From: JBOGEN01 sp050743265 | Lineage (GTDB): Bacteria; Actinomycetota; Actinomycetes; JBOGEN01 | DNA: 64,000 nt | Reading direction: 5' to 3' | Assembly (NCBI GenBank): GCA_050743265.1 | Contig: JBOGEN010000225.1 | Location: 1-64,000, forward strand | Shown: one piece after another, positions 1 to 8,335 of the stretch | Layout of the letters: each line of letters starts with the position of its first letter | How positions within the stretch are numbered: position 1 is the stretch's first letter | Translations under genes and position numbers: made by a program | The notes under the pieces: model-generated | Told to the model about the DNA's origin: nothing | What the model saw: only the letters and a program-made list of their open reading frames with translations | The model's database searches: none

Positions 1-1034
1 CCGGTACGCCGTGCCGCGACCAGGCGGGTGTCCCGCGGGTGGGAGCGGATCCCGGTCCCCGCCGTCGCCCACCGGGGCCGGGGCGGGCGGCGTCCGGCCA
101 GCCCGGCCAGCAGCGGGACGAGGAGCGTCAGGGCGGAGACCAGGGCGGCGTAGGGGTTGCCTGGCAGGCCCACCACCCAGGGCCCGCTGGGCACCCGTGC
201 GAGCACCATGGGGTGTCCGGGGCGGCACGCCACGCTGCTGACCAGCACCTCGGCGTCCAGGGCTCGCAGTGTCGGCCGCAGGTGGTCAGCCGGCCCGGCC
301 GAGGAGGACCCGCAGACGACGACCACGTCGGCGTCCGTGGCGGTGATCATCTCCTCCAGGGCGCCGGTCTTGTCCCGCAGCTGCTGGGTCTCCCAGGGCT
401 CCCCGCCGGCCCAGCGCACCGTGCCGGGCAGCATGGGCCCGATGGCGTCCCGGACCCGCCCGGGTGCGGGCAGGCCCGTCCGGACGATCTCGTTGCCGGT
501 CAGCGCGACCGCCACCTGGGGTGCCCGGTGGACCTCGAGGACGTCCTGGCCGACACCGGCAGCGAGCCCGAGTGCGGTCGGGGTGAGGACGGTGCCCGCG
601 GGCAGCAGCAGGTCCCCGGCGACGCAGTCCTCCCCGCGCCGGCGGATGTGGCGCCCTACCTCGTGCTCCCCGGTGACCACGTCCTCACGCCGGCTGGCCT
701 GCTCGTACGGCAGGACGGCCTCGGCTCTTTCGGGGACGGGGGCCCCGGTGGCGATCTCCACGGCCTCCCCTGGCCGGAGCGGGTTGCGGGGCGGGGGGTC
801 GCCGGCCCGCAGGCTCCCGCGGACGGTCCAGGGCTCAGATCCCGTGACGGCGTACCCGTCCATCGCGGCCGTGTCGTGCGTGGGTAGGGGCCCCGGGGCG
901 TGCAGGGAGGCGGCCAGGGCGGCGCCCAGGGCCCCCTCCAGCGTGACCTGGACGGGTTCGAGGGCGACGGCCCCTTCCCCGGCGATACGACGCGCCTCCG
1001 GCCACGGAGTGGAGCGGGTTGCGCGGGTTGACAC
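1..1034 (-). CDS. moeA: Molybdopterin molybdenumtransferase MoeA (partial)
   Basis: Inserts molybdenum into molybdopterin, the last step of Mo-cofactor synthesis, in the cytoplasm. The reverse-strand reading frame contains the MoeA signatures HDTAAMDGYAV near residue 50, LTGNE in the middle, and GLPGNPYAALVS followed by a domain IV segment reading HPRDTRLVAARR at the window edge. About 344 codons are visible; the C-terminus lies outside the window. The start is taken at GTG 1034, but no clear ribosome binding site is seen, so a different start is possible. It is divergent from a PanE-like reductase, and an operator-like motif lies between the two. Its position next to a molybdenum/tungsten formate dehydrogenase makes a dedicated cofactor supply role likely; the association is inference, the family assignment is firm. 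Confidence 0.88.
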   Translation of the reverse strand, partial: MSTRATRSTPWPEARRIAGEGAVALEPVQVTLEGALGAALAASLHAPGPLPTHDTAAMDGYAVTGSEPWTVRGSLRAGDPPPRNPLRPGEAVEIATGAPVPERAEAVLPYEQASRREDVVTGEHEVGRHIRRRGEDCVAGDLLLPAGTVLTPTALGLAAGVGQDVLEVHRAPQVAVALTGNEIVRTGLPAPGRVRDAIGPMLPGTVRWAGGEPWETQQLRDKTGALEEMITATDADVVVVCGSSSAGPADHLRPTLRALDAEVLVSSVACRPGHPMVLARVPSGPWVVGLPGNPYAALVSALTLLVPLLAGLAGRRPPRPRWATAGTGIRSHPRDTRLVAARRT

Positions 1035-1036
1035 GA

Positions 1037-1056
1037 GGTACAGCATACAGTAGACA
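1037..1056 (+). promoter_or_regulatory. Putative operator, moeA/panE2 intergenic
   Basis: The sequence TACAGCATACAGTA (1039-1052) sits between the divergent moeA and panE2-like genes. Aligned without gaps to the site upstream of the MFS transporter (from TACGGTATCCAGTA), 13 of 17 positions agree by eye. It belongs to a set of five similar sites in this island. The regulator is not proven. Confidence 0.45.
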
Positions 1057-1082
1057 AACGGGTCCAGACGGGAGGTGCAGGC

Positions 1083-2117
1083 GTGAGAGTTGCTGTTCTC
1101 GGCGCTGGAGCCATCGGTGCCTACGTGGGTGCTGCCTTGTCCCGGGGCGGTACCGAGGTGCACCTGATCGCCCGCGGGGCCAACCTGGAGGCGCTCCGGC
1201 GCGACGGAGTACGGGTGGAGAGCCCCCGGGGCGACTTCACGGCCCGTCTGAACGCGACCGACGACCCCGGTGAGGTCGGCCCGGTCGACTACGTCTTCCT
1301 CGGGCTCAAGGCCAACTCGTACGCCGCGGCCGGGCCGCTGGTCGCCCCGCTGCTGCGGGAGAACACGGCGATCATCGCCGCGCAGAACGGAATCCCGTGG
1401 TGGTACTTCCACGGGCTGCCCGGGCCGTACGAGGGCAGCCGCATCGAGACGGTCGACCCGGGCGGTGCGGTGTCGGCCGCCCTGCCTGTGGACCGCGCGA
1501 TCGGCTGCGTCGTGTACTGCTCGACCGAGCTGTCCGCTCCCGGCGTCGTCCGGCACTTCGAGGGCACCCGGTTCACGCTGGGGGAGCCCGCCGGCACGCG
1601 CTCGCAGCGGTGCACCGACCTGAGCGAGGCGATGGTCGCGGGCGGTCTCAAGGCCCCCGTCGACGAGGAGATCCGCAACGACGTGTGGGTCAAGCTCATG
1701 GGCAACGTGGCCTTCAACCCGCTCAGCGCCCTGACCCGCGCGACGATGGTGCAGATCTGCCGCCACCAGGGCACCAGCGAGCTCGTGCGGGCGATGATGC
1801 ACGAGACGCTCGAGATCGCGCACGCGGCCGGGGCTCGACCCGACATCTCCGTCGACAAGCGGTTCGCCGGCGCGGAGCGGGTCGGCGAGCACAAGACCTC
1901 GATGCTCCAGGACCTGGAGAACGGGAAGCCGCTCGAGCTGGACGTGATCATCTCGGCCGTGATCGAGATCGCCGACCTGACCGGGGTGGCGGCCCCGACC
2001 CTGAGGACCGTGCACGCCGTCGCCGACCTCCTCAACGCCAGTGTCACGCCGGACGAGGTGGCGGCCGCCCAGGTGCGTACCCCGATTTCCCCCGGCACGA
2101 CATCCGCCGTACGGTGA
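1083..2117 (+). CDS. Ketopantoate-reductase-family protein, likely oxalyl-CoA reductase (PanE2-like)
   Basis: A 344-residue NADP-dependent reductase of the 2-dehydropantoate 2-reductase family. The N-terminal Rossmann motif is VLGAGAIGAYVG, and the conserved WVKLMGNVAFNPLSALT segment of the C-terminal domain is present. The segment QNGIPWWYF is typical of a PanE-like subgroup. GTG 1083 follows a GGGAGG site with good spacing. In Methylobacterium extorquens a ketopantoate-reductase homologue called PanE2 reduces oxalyl-CoA to glyoxylate. Here the gene lies directly upstream of formate dehydrogenase in an island with oxalyl-CoA decarboxylase, formyl-CoA transferase and glyoxylate assimilation genes, so the same role is inferred. 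Ordinary pantothenate synthesis cannot be excluded from sequence alone, but there is no panB or panC nearby. Confidence 0.75.
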   Translation: MRVAVLGAGAIGAYVGAALSRGGTEVHLIARGANLEALRRDGVRVESPRGDFTARLNATDDPGEVGPVDYVFLGLKANSYAAAGPLVAPLLRENTAIIAAQNGIPWWYFHGLPGPYEGSRIETVDPGGAVSAALPVDRAIGCVVYCSTELSAPGVVRHFEGTRFTLGEPAGTRSQRCTDLSEAMVAGGLKAPVDEEIRNDVWVKLMGNVAFNPLSALTRATMVQICRHQGTSELVRAMMHETLEIAHAAGARPDISVDKRFAGAERVGEHKTSMLQDLENGKPLELDVIISAVIEIADLTGVAAPTLRTVHAVADLLNASVTPDEVAAAQVRTPISPGTTSAVR

Positions 2118-2145
2118 CTCGGAGAAAGAGCAACAGGAGAGTGAG

Positions 2146-4158
2146 ATGAAGACTGCCACGCCGTACGCGCGCCTCACTGAGCCCCTCGTCCGCGAGAACG
2201 GTGCCCTGCGGCCCGCGAGCTGGGACGAGGCGCTCGACCGTGCCGCGGAGGGTTTCTCGCGCAACCTGGCCACCCACGGGCCGAACGGCTTCGGCATGTT
2301 CTCGTGCTCGAAGGCCACGAACGAGATGAACTACATCGCGCAGAAGTTCGTCCGTTCGGTTCTCGGCAGCAACAACATCGACTCCTGCAACCGCACTTGA
2401 CACGCTCCTAGCGTCGCCGGTCTGGCGGCAGTGTTCGGTGCCGGGGGTGGCACCTCCTCGTACCAGGAGACCGAGGACTGTGACCTGGTCATCCTGTGGG
2501 GCTCCAACGCCCGCGAGACGCACCCCATCTTCTTCCATCACGTGCTCAAGGCCGTCCGCAAGGGCGCCAAGCTGTACGTGATCGACCCGCGCCGCACGAG
2601 CTCGGCGCGCTGGGCCGACGGGTGGCTGGGCCTCAACGTGGGCACCGACATCCCGCTCTCGCACGCCATCGCGCGCGAGATCATCCACGCCGGCCTGGCG
2701 AACGAGACGTTCATCCGCAAGGCGACGGTCCACTACGACGAGTTCGTCGAGGCCGTGGAGCCGTGGACGCTCGAGGTCGCCGCGGCGGAGACGGGCGTAC
2801 CGGCGGAGCTGATCCGTCAGCTCGCCCACGACTACGCCCGCGCGGACCGTGCCCAGCTGTGCTGGACGCTCGGCATCACCGAGCACCACAACGCGACGGA
2901 CAACGTCCTCTCGCTCATCAACCTGGCGCTGCTCACCGGCCACGTCGGGCGGTACGGCTCGGGCCTGAGCCCGCTGCGCGGCCAGAACAACGTGCAGGGC
3001 GGCGGCGACATGGGGGCCATCCCCAACCGGCTGCCCGGCTTCCAGGACATGGCGGACGACGCCATCCGGGCGAAGTTCGAGGCGGCGTACGGGGTGCAGA
3101 TCCCCGCCCGCCACGGCATGCACCTCACGCAGATGCTCGAGGCCATGGACCGCAAGGAGCTCACCTCGCTGTACGTGGTGGGCGAGAACCCGGCCCAGTC
3201 CGAGTCCGACTCCGGGCACACGCTGGGGCGGCTGCGCGACCTCGACCACCTCGTGGTCCAGGACATCTTCCTGACCAGGACGGCCGAGCTGGCCGACGTG
3301 GTGCTGCCCGCGTCCGCGGCCTGGTGCGAGACCGACGGCACGGTGACGAACAGCGAGCGGCGGGTCCAGCTCGTCCGCAAGGCGCTGGACGCACCCGGCC
3401 AGGCCCGGGACGACCTCGAGATCATCTGCGAGATCGCCCGGCGCATGGGTCACGACTGGCCGAAGACCATGCCCGAGGACGCCTGGAACGAGCTGCGCTC
3501 GCTCTCACCCATCCACGCGGGGATGAGCTACGCGCGGCTCGAGGAGCTCGGCGGCATCCAGTGGCCGTCCTTCAGCGAGGACCGGCTCGAGCCGCCGTAC
3601 CTGCACGGGCGGCTCTGGGCGGACGACCCGGCCGAGCGGGGCAACCCGGCCCCGTTCTCCCCCGTCAAGCACTCGCTTCCCGTGGACGTCCTCGACGACG
3701 TGTACACGCTGCGGATGACCACTGGGCGTCGGCTCGACTCGTACAACACCGGCGTGCAGACGGGCGCCTACTCGACCCCGATGCGCAGGGGCGAGACGCT
3801 CGACCTCTCGCCGGCGGACGCGAAGAGCCACGACGTCGAGCCGGGCGAGCTCGTCCGGGTGTCGTCGCGTCGCGGCTCGATCGTCGCGCCGGTGCGGGTC
3901 GACCCGGGGCTGCGAACGGGGCTGGCGTTCATGACGCTGCACTTCCCGGACGACGTCGACGTGAACCAGCTCACGATCGAGGCCACCGACCCGGTCGCCG
4001 GGACCGCGGAGTACAAGGCCACCGCCATCCGGGTCGAGAAGGTCTCGCCCGAGGTCGCCGCGGCCGAGGCGGCCCGCGAGGCCGTCCCCGAGGTCCCGCC
4101 GACGCTGCCGAGGCCGGGGGACAACCGGGAGCCCGAGTCCCTCGTGCCCGCCGACTGA
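2146..4158 (+). CDS. Formate dehydrogenase catalytic subunit, selenocysteine-containing, lacking its N-terminal Fe-S domain
   Basis: Oxidises formate to CO2 at a molybdenum/tungsten bis-pterin centre. Translation runs through an in-frame TGA at 2398-2400, giving 670 residues with selenocysteine at position 85 in the context SCNRT-U-HAPSV, which matches the formate dehydrogenase active site including the His after Sec. A SECIS-like hairpin follows immediately. The reading frame then continues unbroken through the molybdopterin-binding region (for example GGGDMGAIPNRLPG) to the dinucleotide-binding C-terminal domain. ATG 2146 follows CAGGAGAG. The usual N-terminal 4Fe-4S domain with its CxxCxxxC motif is absent; that domain is encoded in the separate protein at 6366-7343. 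Selenocysteine insertion needs SelA, SelB, SelC and SelD from elsewhere in the genome. Confidence 0.9.
2398..2429 (+). promoter_or_regulatory. UGA selenocysteine codon plus bacterial SECIS-like hairpin
   Basis: The UGA at 2398-2400 is followed after 18 nucleotides by the loop GGUCU (2419-2423), which is closed by a six-base-pair stem GUCGCC (2413-2418) with GGCGGC (2424-2429), including one U-G pair. A GGUCU apical loop at this same distance from the UGA is what I recall for the E. coli fdhF SECIS element that binds SelB. A lower helix can form between GAC and GCU segments at 2399-2415 as an alternative fold. The stem also encodes normal protein sequence. Confidence 0.85.
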
Positions 4159-4250
4159 CGGACGGAGTCTGCCCAGTGACCCGCGCCCGCGGCGCCGACG
4201 TCGTGGGCACGTCTCGGTATGCCCTGGCATCTCGACCCCGTCCGGGACGT

Positions 4251-4270
4251 TACTGTAGATTGCATACAGA
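4251..4270 (+). promoter_or_regulatory. Putative operator upstream of the NuoEF-type formate dehydrogenase subunit
   Basis: TACTGTAGATTGCATACAGA contains the inverted repeat CTGTA/TACAG with a seven-base spacer. The CATACAG core is shared with the moeA/panE2 site and resembles the sites before the MFS transporter and the oxc-like gene. Confidence 0.4.
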
Positions 4271-4421
4271 ATGTCGCAGACGCTCCGGGCGGGAGGGAAG
4301 GACGACGATGCCTCGTCGCGAACGCACAGCGTCCACCCGGCTCGTCCGGCCTCCGGTGGTACGCGGTCACCCTGGCGGGGCAGGACTCGTGTGTCCGCGG
4401 GATGCCCGTCACGCGGACCGC

Positions 4422-4460
4422 AGCTCCACCGTCTCGACAAGCTCCACCGTCTCGACAAGC
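4422..4460 (+). repeat. Two-copy 18-bp tandem repeat
   Basis: The unit AGCTCCACCGTCTCGACA occurs at 4422-4439 and again at 4440-4457, followed by AGC. It lies just before the ribosome binding site of the 4489 gene. Function unknown. Confidence 0.8.
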
Positions 4461-4488
4461 TAGCGCTCACACCCGAGGGGTATCCGCC

Positions 4489-6369
4489 GTGGACCTGCAC
4501 TTCCTCAGCGCCGTGCCGACCGAGGCCGAGAGGTCGGCGGTGGACGCCCTCCTGGGTCCGGCGCCGCCCGGGTACGACGGCAGCGCTCTCGGGCTCGGCA
4601 ACGCCCGCCTGTCCCCGAACGCCCACGATGCCGGGAGCGGGCGCGACAGGCTGCTGCCCCTCCTGCACGCACTGAACGACCGGGTGGGGTGGATCAGCGA
4701 GGGGGGTCTCAACTACGTCTGCCAGCGGATCGACGTCCCCCCGGCCGAGGCGTACGGCGTCGCGAGCTTCTACGCGCTGTTCTCCATGACCGAGCGGCCC
4801 CCGCGGGTCGTCCACGTCTGCACCGACATCGCGTGCAAGGCGAACGGCGCGGAGGCCGTCTGTGCGGCGCTCGAGGACCGGCTGGGACCCGCCGGGCCAG
4901 GCGCGTCCTCGGGACAGAACGGTGACGGGGTGACGTGGATGCACAGCCCGTGCCTGGGCCTGTGCGAGCGGGCGCCGGCGGCACTGGCCTTCCAGGCCGG
5001 CGACCCGGCGGCGGAGCATGTCCTCGCCCCGGCCACCGCCGAGAGCGTCGTCGCCGTGGCGAGGTCGGGGCTGGGGCAGGCCGAGCCCGAGCCGGAGCCC
5101 CTGGCCGCCGTCCCCCAGGCCGGGGAGGAGGGCCTGCGCCTGCTGCGGCGGGTCGGCGTCGTCGACCCCACGAGCCTGGACGACTACCGGTCCCGCGGTG
5201 GCTACCTGGCGCTGCGGCAGGCCCTGCGACTCGGCCCCGCCGGCGTGATCCGCGAGGTGCTCGACTCCGGTCTCATGGGCCGCGGTGGCGCTGCGTTCCC
5301 CACGGGACGCAAGTGGGACGCGACGGCCCGTCAGCCCGAGCACCCCCACTACCTCGTCTGCAACGCGGACGAGAGCGAGCCCGGCACGTTCAAGGACCGG
5401 GTGCTCATGGAGGGCGACCCGTTCTCCGTCATCGAGGCGATGACGATCGCGGCGTACGCGACGCACTGCCCGCGCGGCTTCCTCTACATCCGCGGCGAGT
5501 ACCCGCGGGCGCTGCACCGGCTGGAGAACGCCCTGGAGCAGGCCCGGGAGCGGGGGCTCCTTGGCCAGAGCATCATGGGCAGCACCTTCGACTTCGACAT
5601 CGAGATCCGCCGCGGCGCCGGTGCGTACATCTGCGGCGAGGAGACCGCGATCTTCAACTCGATCGAGGGCTTCCGTGGCGAGCCGCGCAACAAGCCCCCG
5701 TTCCCGGTGGAGAAGGGGCTGTTCGGCAAGCCCACCGTCGTCAACAACGTCGAGACGCTCGTCAACGTGCTGCCGATCCTCACCGAGGGCGGCCAGGCGT
5801 TCGCGAAGATCGGGACGGAGAAGTCCACAGGGCCCAAGCTGTTCTGCGTCTCGGGCAATGTCCAGCGGCCCGGCCTGTACGAGGTCCCGTTCGGGACGAC
5901 CCTGGGCGAGCTGCTCGACCTGGCCGGGGGACCCCCCGAGGGCCGGTCGCTGCGTGCCGTCCTGCTCGGCGGTGCCGCGGGCGGGTTCGTCCGGCCCGAC
6001 GAGGTCGACGTCCCGCTGACGTTCGAGGGCACCCGCGAGGCCGGCACGACGCTCGGCTCCGGCGTGGTCCTCGCGTTCGACGACAGCGTCGACCTGCCGG
6101 CGGTCCTGCTGCGGATCGCGGCGTTCTTCCGGGACGAGTCCTGTGGCCAGTGCGTGCCGTGCCGGGTCGGCACCGTACGGCAGGAGGAGGCGCTGCAGAG
6201 GCTCGCAGGTGGCCGTCCGCTCGGCTCGTCCGCAGAAGACCTCGCGCTGCTGCGTGAGGTCGGACGGGCCATGAAAGACGCCTCCATCTGCGGTCTGGGC
6301 CAGACGGCCTGGAACGCCGTCGAATCAGCCATCGACCGCCTCGGCGCATTCGAGGAGACCAGCGCATGA
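4489..6369 (+). CDS. NAD-dependent formate dehydrogenase diaphorase subunit (NuoE-NuoF fusion, FdsGB-like)
   Basis: Transfers electrons from formate oxidation to NAD+. This 626-residue protein fuses two modules. The N-terminal NuoE-like thioredoxin-fold module carries 2Fe-2S ligands Cys111, Cys116, Cys155 and Cys159 (CTDIAC and CLGLC). The NuoF-like module has the FMN/NAD motif GRGGAAFPTGRKW, the segment NADESEPGTFKDR, the RRGAGAYICGEETA segment, and a C-terminal 4Fe-4S site ESCGQCVPC plus a later ICGLGQ cysteine. In Ralstonia-type enzymes these are two proteins, FdsG and FdsB. GTG 4489 is preferred over a longer in-frame extension because GAGGGG precedes it and homology begins there. It overlaps the next gene by four bases (ATGA), which implies coupled translation and a fixed ratio of subunits. 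Confidence 0.9.
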   Translation: MDLHFLSAVPTEAERSAVDALLGPAPPGYDGSALGLGNARLSPNAHDAGSGRDRLLPLLHALNDRVGWISEGGLNYVCQRIDVPPAEAYGVASFYALFSMTERPPRVVHVCTDIACKANGAEAVCAALEDRLGPAGPGASSGQNGDGVTWMHSPCLGLCERAPAALAFQAGDPAAEHVLAPATAESVVAVARSGLGQAEPEPEPLAAVPQAGEEGLRLLRRVGVVDPTSLDDYRSRGGYLALRQALRLGPAGVIREVLDSGLMGRGGAAFPTGRKWDATARQPEHPHYLVCNADESEPGTFKDRVLMEGDPFSVIEAMTIAAYATHCPRGFLYIRGEYPRALHRLENALEQARERGLLGQSIMGSTFDFDIEIRRGAGAYICGEETAIFNSIEGFRGEPRNKPPFPVEKGLFGKPTVVNNVETLVNVLPILTEGGQAFAKIGTEKSTGPKLFCVSGNVQRPGLYEVPFGTTLGELLDLAGGPPEGRSLRAVLLGGAAGGFVRPDEVDVPLTFEGTREAGTTLGSGVVLAFDDSVDLPAVLLRIAAFFRDESCGQCVPCRVGTVRQEEALQRLAGGRPLGSSAEDLALLREVGRAMKDASICGLGQTAWNAVESAIDRLGAFEETSA

Positions 6370-7343
6370 CCGCGACCGACCTGGGCCTGCCCGTCCGCCT
6401 CGTCGAGATCACCCTCGACGGCGAGTCGGTCCGCGTGCCCGAGACCTCGACGATCCTCGACGCCTGTACGGCGGTCGGCACGGAGATCCCGACCCTCTGC
6501 TACGGCGACACGCTGACCCCGGTGAACGCGTGCCGCGTGTGCATGGTGGACGTGGAGGGCTCCCGCACCCTCGTCCCGTCCTGCTCGCGCAAGGTCTCCG
6601 ACGGCATGGTCGTCAACACCGACAGCGAGCGGGCGCGCCACAGCCGCAAGATGGTGCTCGAGCTGCTGGGGTCGTCCGTCGACCTCTCGACCACGCCGAA
6701 GGCGGACGAGTGGTTCGACGAGTACGGGGCGCGCCTCGACCGCTTCGGACCGGGCGCCGCGCCGACCACCGACAGGGACGCCCGGCACGCGGGAGAGCAC
6801 GAGGAGCCCGACGGCTCGGTCGCCGCCACGGTGGACCAGCCCACGAAGGTCGACAACGACCTGTACGTGCGGGACTACGGCAAGTGCATCCTCTGCTACA
6901 AGTGCGTGGACGCGTGCGGGGAGCAGTGGCAGAACACGTTCGCGATCGCAGTGGCCGGCCGCGGCTTCGACGCCCGGATCTCCACCGAGTTCGCGGCCCC
7001 GCTGCCCGACTCCGCCTGCGTGTACTGCGGCAACTGCATCGAGGTCTGCCCGACCGGGGCGCTGAGCTTCAAGACCGAGTTCGACATGCGCGCCGAGGGG
7101 ACGTGGGACGAGTCCCGCCAGACCGAGACGACCACGATCTGCACGTTCTGCGGCGTCGGCTGCAACCTCAACCTGCACGTCCAGGACAACGAGATCGTCA
7201 AGGTCAGCTCACCCCACGATCATTCGGTCACCCACGGCAACCTGTGCGTCAAGGGCAGGTTCGGGTTCGCCCACGTCCAGGGGGGCGGGCGGCGGACCCG
7301 GTCGGACGAGCAGGCCTCCGACGGGGGCGCCCAGACGCGCTAG
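6366..7343 (+). CDS. Formate dehydrogenase iron-sulfur subunit carrying the detached N-terminal domains of the alpha chain
   Basis: A 325-residue electron-transfer protein. Residues 10-80 form a 2Fe-2S ferredoxin domain (Cys45, Cys56, Cys59, Cys73). Residues 170-230 hold two 4Fe-4S sites (Cys174/177/180/184 and Cys218/221/224/228). Residues 255-305 are a complete molybdopterin-oxidoreductase 4Fe-4S domain: CTFCGVGC, then GNLCVKG with Cys294 and Lys296. In most formate dehydrogenases that last domain is the N-terminus of the catalytic chain, which lacks it in this locus. The HxxxCxxCxxxxxC cluster usual in NuoG/FdsA N-termini is not visible; residues 100-165 are a charged linker instead. The order of modules between clusters suggests the chain FMN, 2Fe-2S, 4Fe-4S, Mo-pterin across three polypeptides. 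The family parts are clear; the assembly is inference. Confidence 0.88.
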   Translation: MTATDLGLPVRLVEITLDGESVRVPETSTILDACTAVGTEIPTLCYGDTLTPVNACRVCMVDVEGSRTLVPSCSRKVSDGMVVNTDSERARHSRKMVLELLGSSVDLSTTPKADEWFDEYGARLDRFGPGAAPTTDRDARHAGEHEEPDGSVAATVDQPTKVDNDLYVRDYGKCILCYKCVDACGEQWQNTFAIAVAGRGFDARISTEFAAPLPDSACVYCGNCIEVCPTGALSFKTEFDMRAEGTWDESRQTETTTICTFCGVGCNLNLHVQDNEIVKVSSPHDHSVTHGNLCVKGRFGFAHVQGGGRRTRSDEQASDGGAQTR

Positions 7344-7411
7344 CGTCGGCAGCAGGCCCGGAGCCCAGCCAGGGCGACCGGCCGGCGAGGCCGACCAGAG
7401 AGGGGCCAGCC

Positions 7412-8260
7412 ATGGGACGCGTGACCCAGCGGCGCAAGATGCTCCGGGTCTCCGAACGCCCGCCCGTCGTACGGACCGACACCCTGGTCGTCGAGGAGCC
7501 GCTCGAGATCCGGCTCTCGGGCAGCCCGCTGGCGGTGACGATGCGGACGCCCGGGGACGACTTCGACCTTGCCGCCGGGTTCCTGGTCAGCGAGGGTGTC
7601 GCGACCGAGCGCGAGCACATCACGACCATCCGCTACTGCCTCGGTGAGGACGAGGAGGGACGCAACACGTACAACGTGCTCGACGTCCTTCTCGGCGAGG
7701 GCGTCACCCCGCCGGACACCTCCCTGCAGCGCAACTTCTACACGACCTCGTCCTGTGGCCTGTGCGGCAAGGCGAGCCTGGACGCCGTCCGGACGTCTGC
7801 GCGCTGGGAGGTGCGCAACGATCCGCTACAGCTGTCCACGGCCACGGTCGCCGCCCTCCCGGAGAGACTCCGGGACGCGCAGCAGGTGTTCGAGCGTACG
7901 GGCGGGCTCCACGCCGCCGGCCTGTTTACCGCCGAGGGAGAGCTGCTCTGCATCCGTGAGGACGTGGGGCGGCACAACGCGGTCGACAAGGTCGTCGGCT
8001 GGGCCCTGCAACAGGGCGCGCTGCCGCTCGCCGGCACGGTTCTCCTCGTGTCCGGGCGGGCCTCGTTCGAGCTCGTCCAGAAGGCGCTGATGGCCGGCAT
8101 CCCCGCGATGGCGGCCGTGTCGGCGCCCTCCTCCCTCGCGGTCGAGCTGGCCGAGGACGCCGGACTCACGCTCGTCGGCTTCCTCCGCGGCTCGTCGATG
8201 AACGTGTACGCCGGCGGGCACCGCCTCGGGCTCGGGGAGCCGGTGCCCGCCAGCGCGTGA
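7412..8260 (+). CDS. fdhD: Formate dehydrogenase accessory sulfurtransferase FdhD
   Basis: Delivers sulfur from a cysteine desulfurase to the Mo-bis-pterin cofactor, which formate dehydrogenase needs for activity. The 282-residue protein has the family's reactive cysteine pair in SSCGLCGKASLDAV near residue 115, the LAAGFLVSEG segment, and the C-terminal EDVGRHNAVDKVVG and SGRASFELVQKA blocks. ATG 7412 follows AGAGAGGGG with good spacing; upstream in-frame codons overlap the previous gene and are rejected. It lies 68 bases downstream of the iron-sulfur subunit and is probably part of the same transcript. A sulfur donor may be the general cysteine desulfurase at 33072. Confidence 0.93.
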   Translation: MGRVTQRRKMLRVSERPPVVRTDTLVVEEPLEIRLSGSPLAVTMRTPGDDFDLAAGFLVSEGVATEREHITTIRYCLGEDEEGRNTYNVLDVLLGEGVTPPDTSLQRNFYTTSSCGLCGKASLDAVRTSARWEVRNDPLQLSTATVAALPERLRDAQQVFERTGGLHAAGLFTAEGELLCIREDVGRHNAVDKVVGWALQQGALPLAGTVLLVSGRASFELVQKALMAGIPAMAAVSAPSSLAVELAEDAGLTLVGFLRGSSMNVYAGGHRLGLGEPVPASA

Positions 8261-8335
8261 CGCTCAGCCGCTCGCGTCACAGGCTCGAGGGGTCAAGCGC
8301 CAGCGCTCTCAGGCTCGAGGCCAGCGCTGAGCCGC

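Larger units (their letters stand above)
4159..4488. other. Intergenic region with operator and 18-bp repeat
   Basis: A 330-base gap inside the formate dehydrogenase gene set. It holds an operator-like motif at 4251-4270 and a perfect 18-base tandem repeat just upstream of the next start. The gap and operator suggest that the genes from 4489 have their own promoter. I see no convincing gene here. Confidence 0.5.

Noticed and set aside
39..887. Forward-strand open frames over the first kilobase.
   Set aside because: The reverse strand encodes clear MoeA motifs, and the forward products have no recognisable domain.
2398..2400. The TGA could mark a nonsense mutation or two separate genes.
   Set aside because: The frame continues without shift, the residue falls exactly at the catalytic Sec/Cys position, and a SECIS-like hairpin with a GGUCU loop follows at the expected distance.
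2044..3453. A 469-codon reverse frame opposite formate dehydrogenase.
   Set aside because: The composition is typical of antisense shadow, and the forward strand has strong family motifs.
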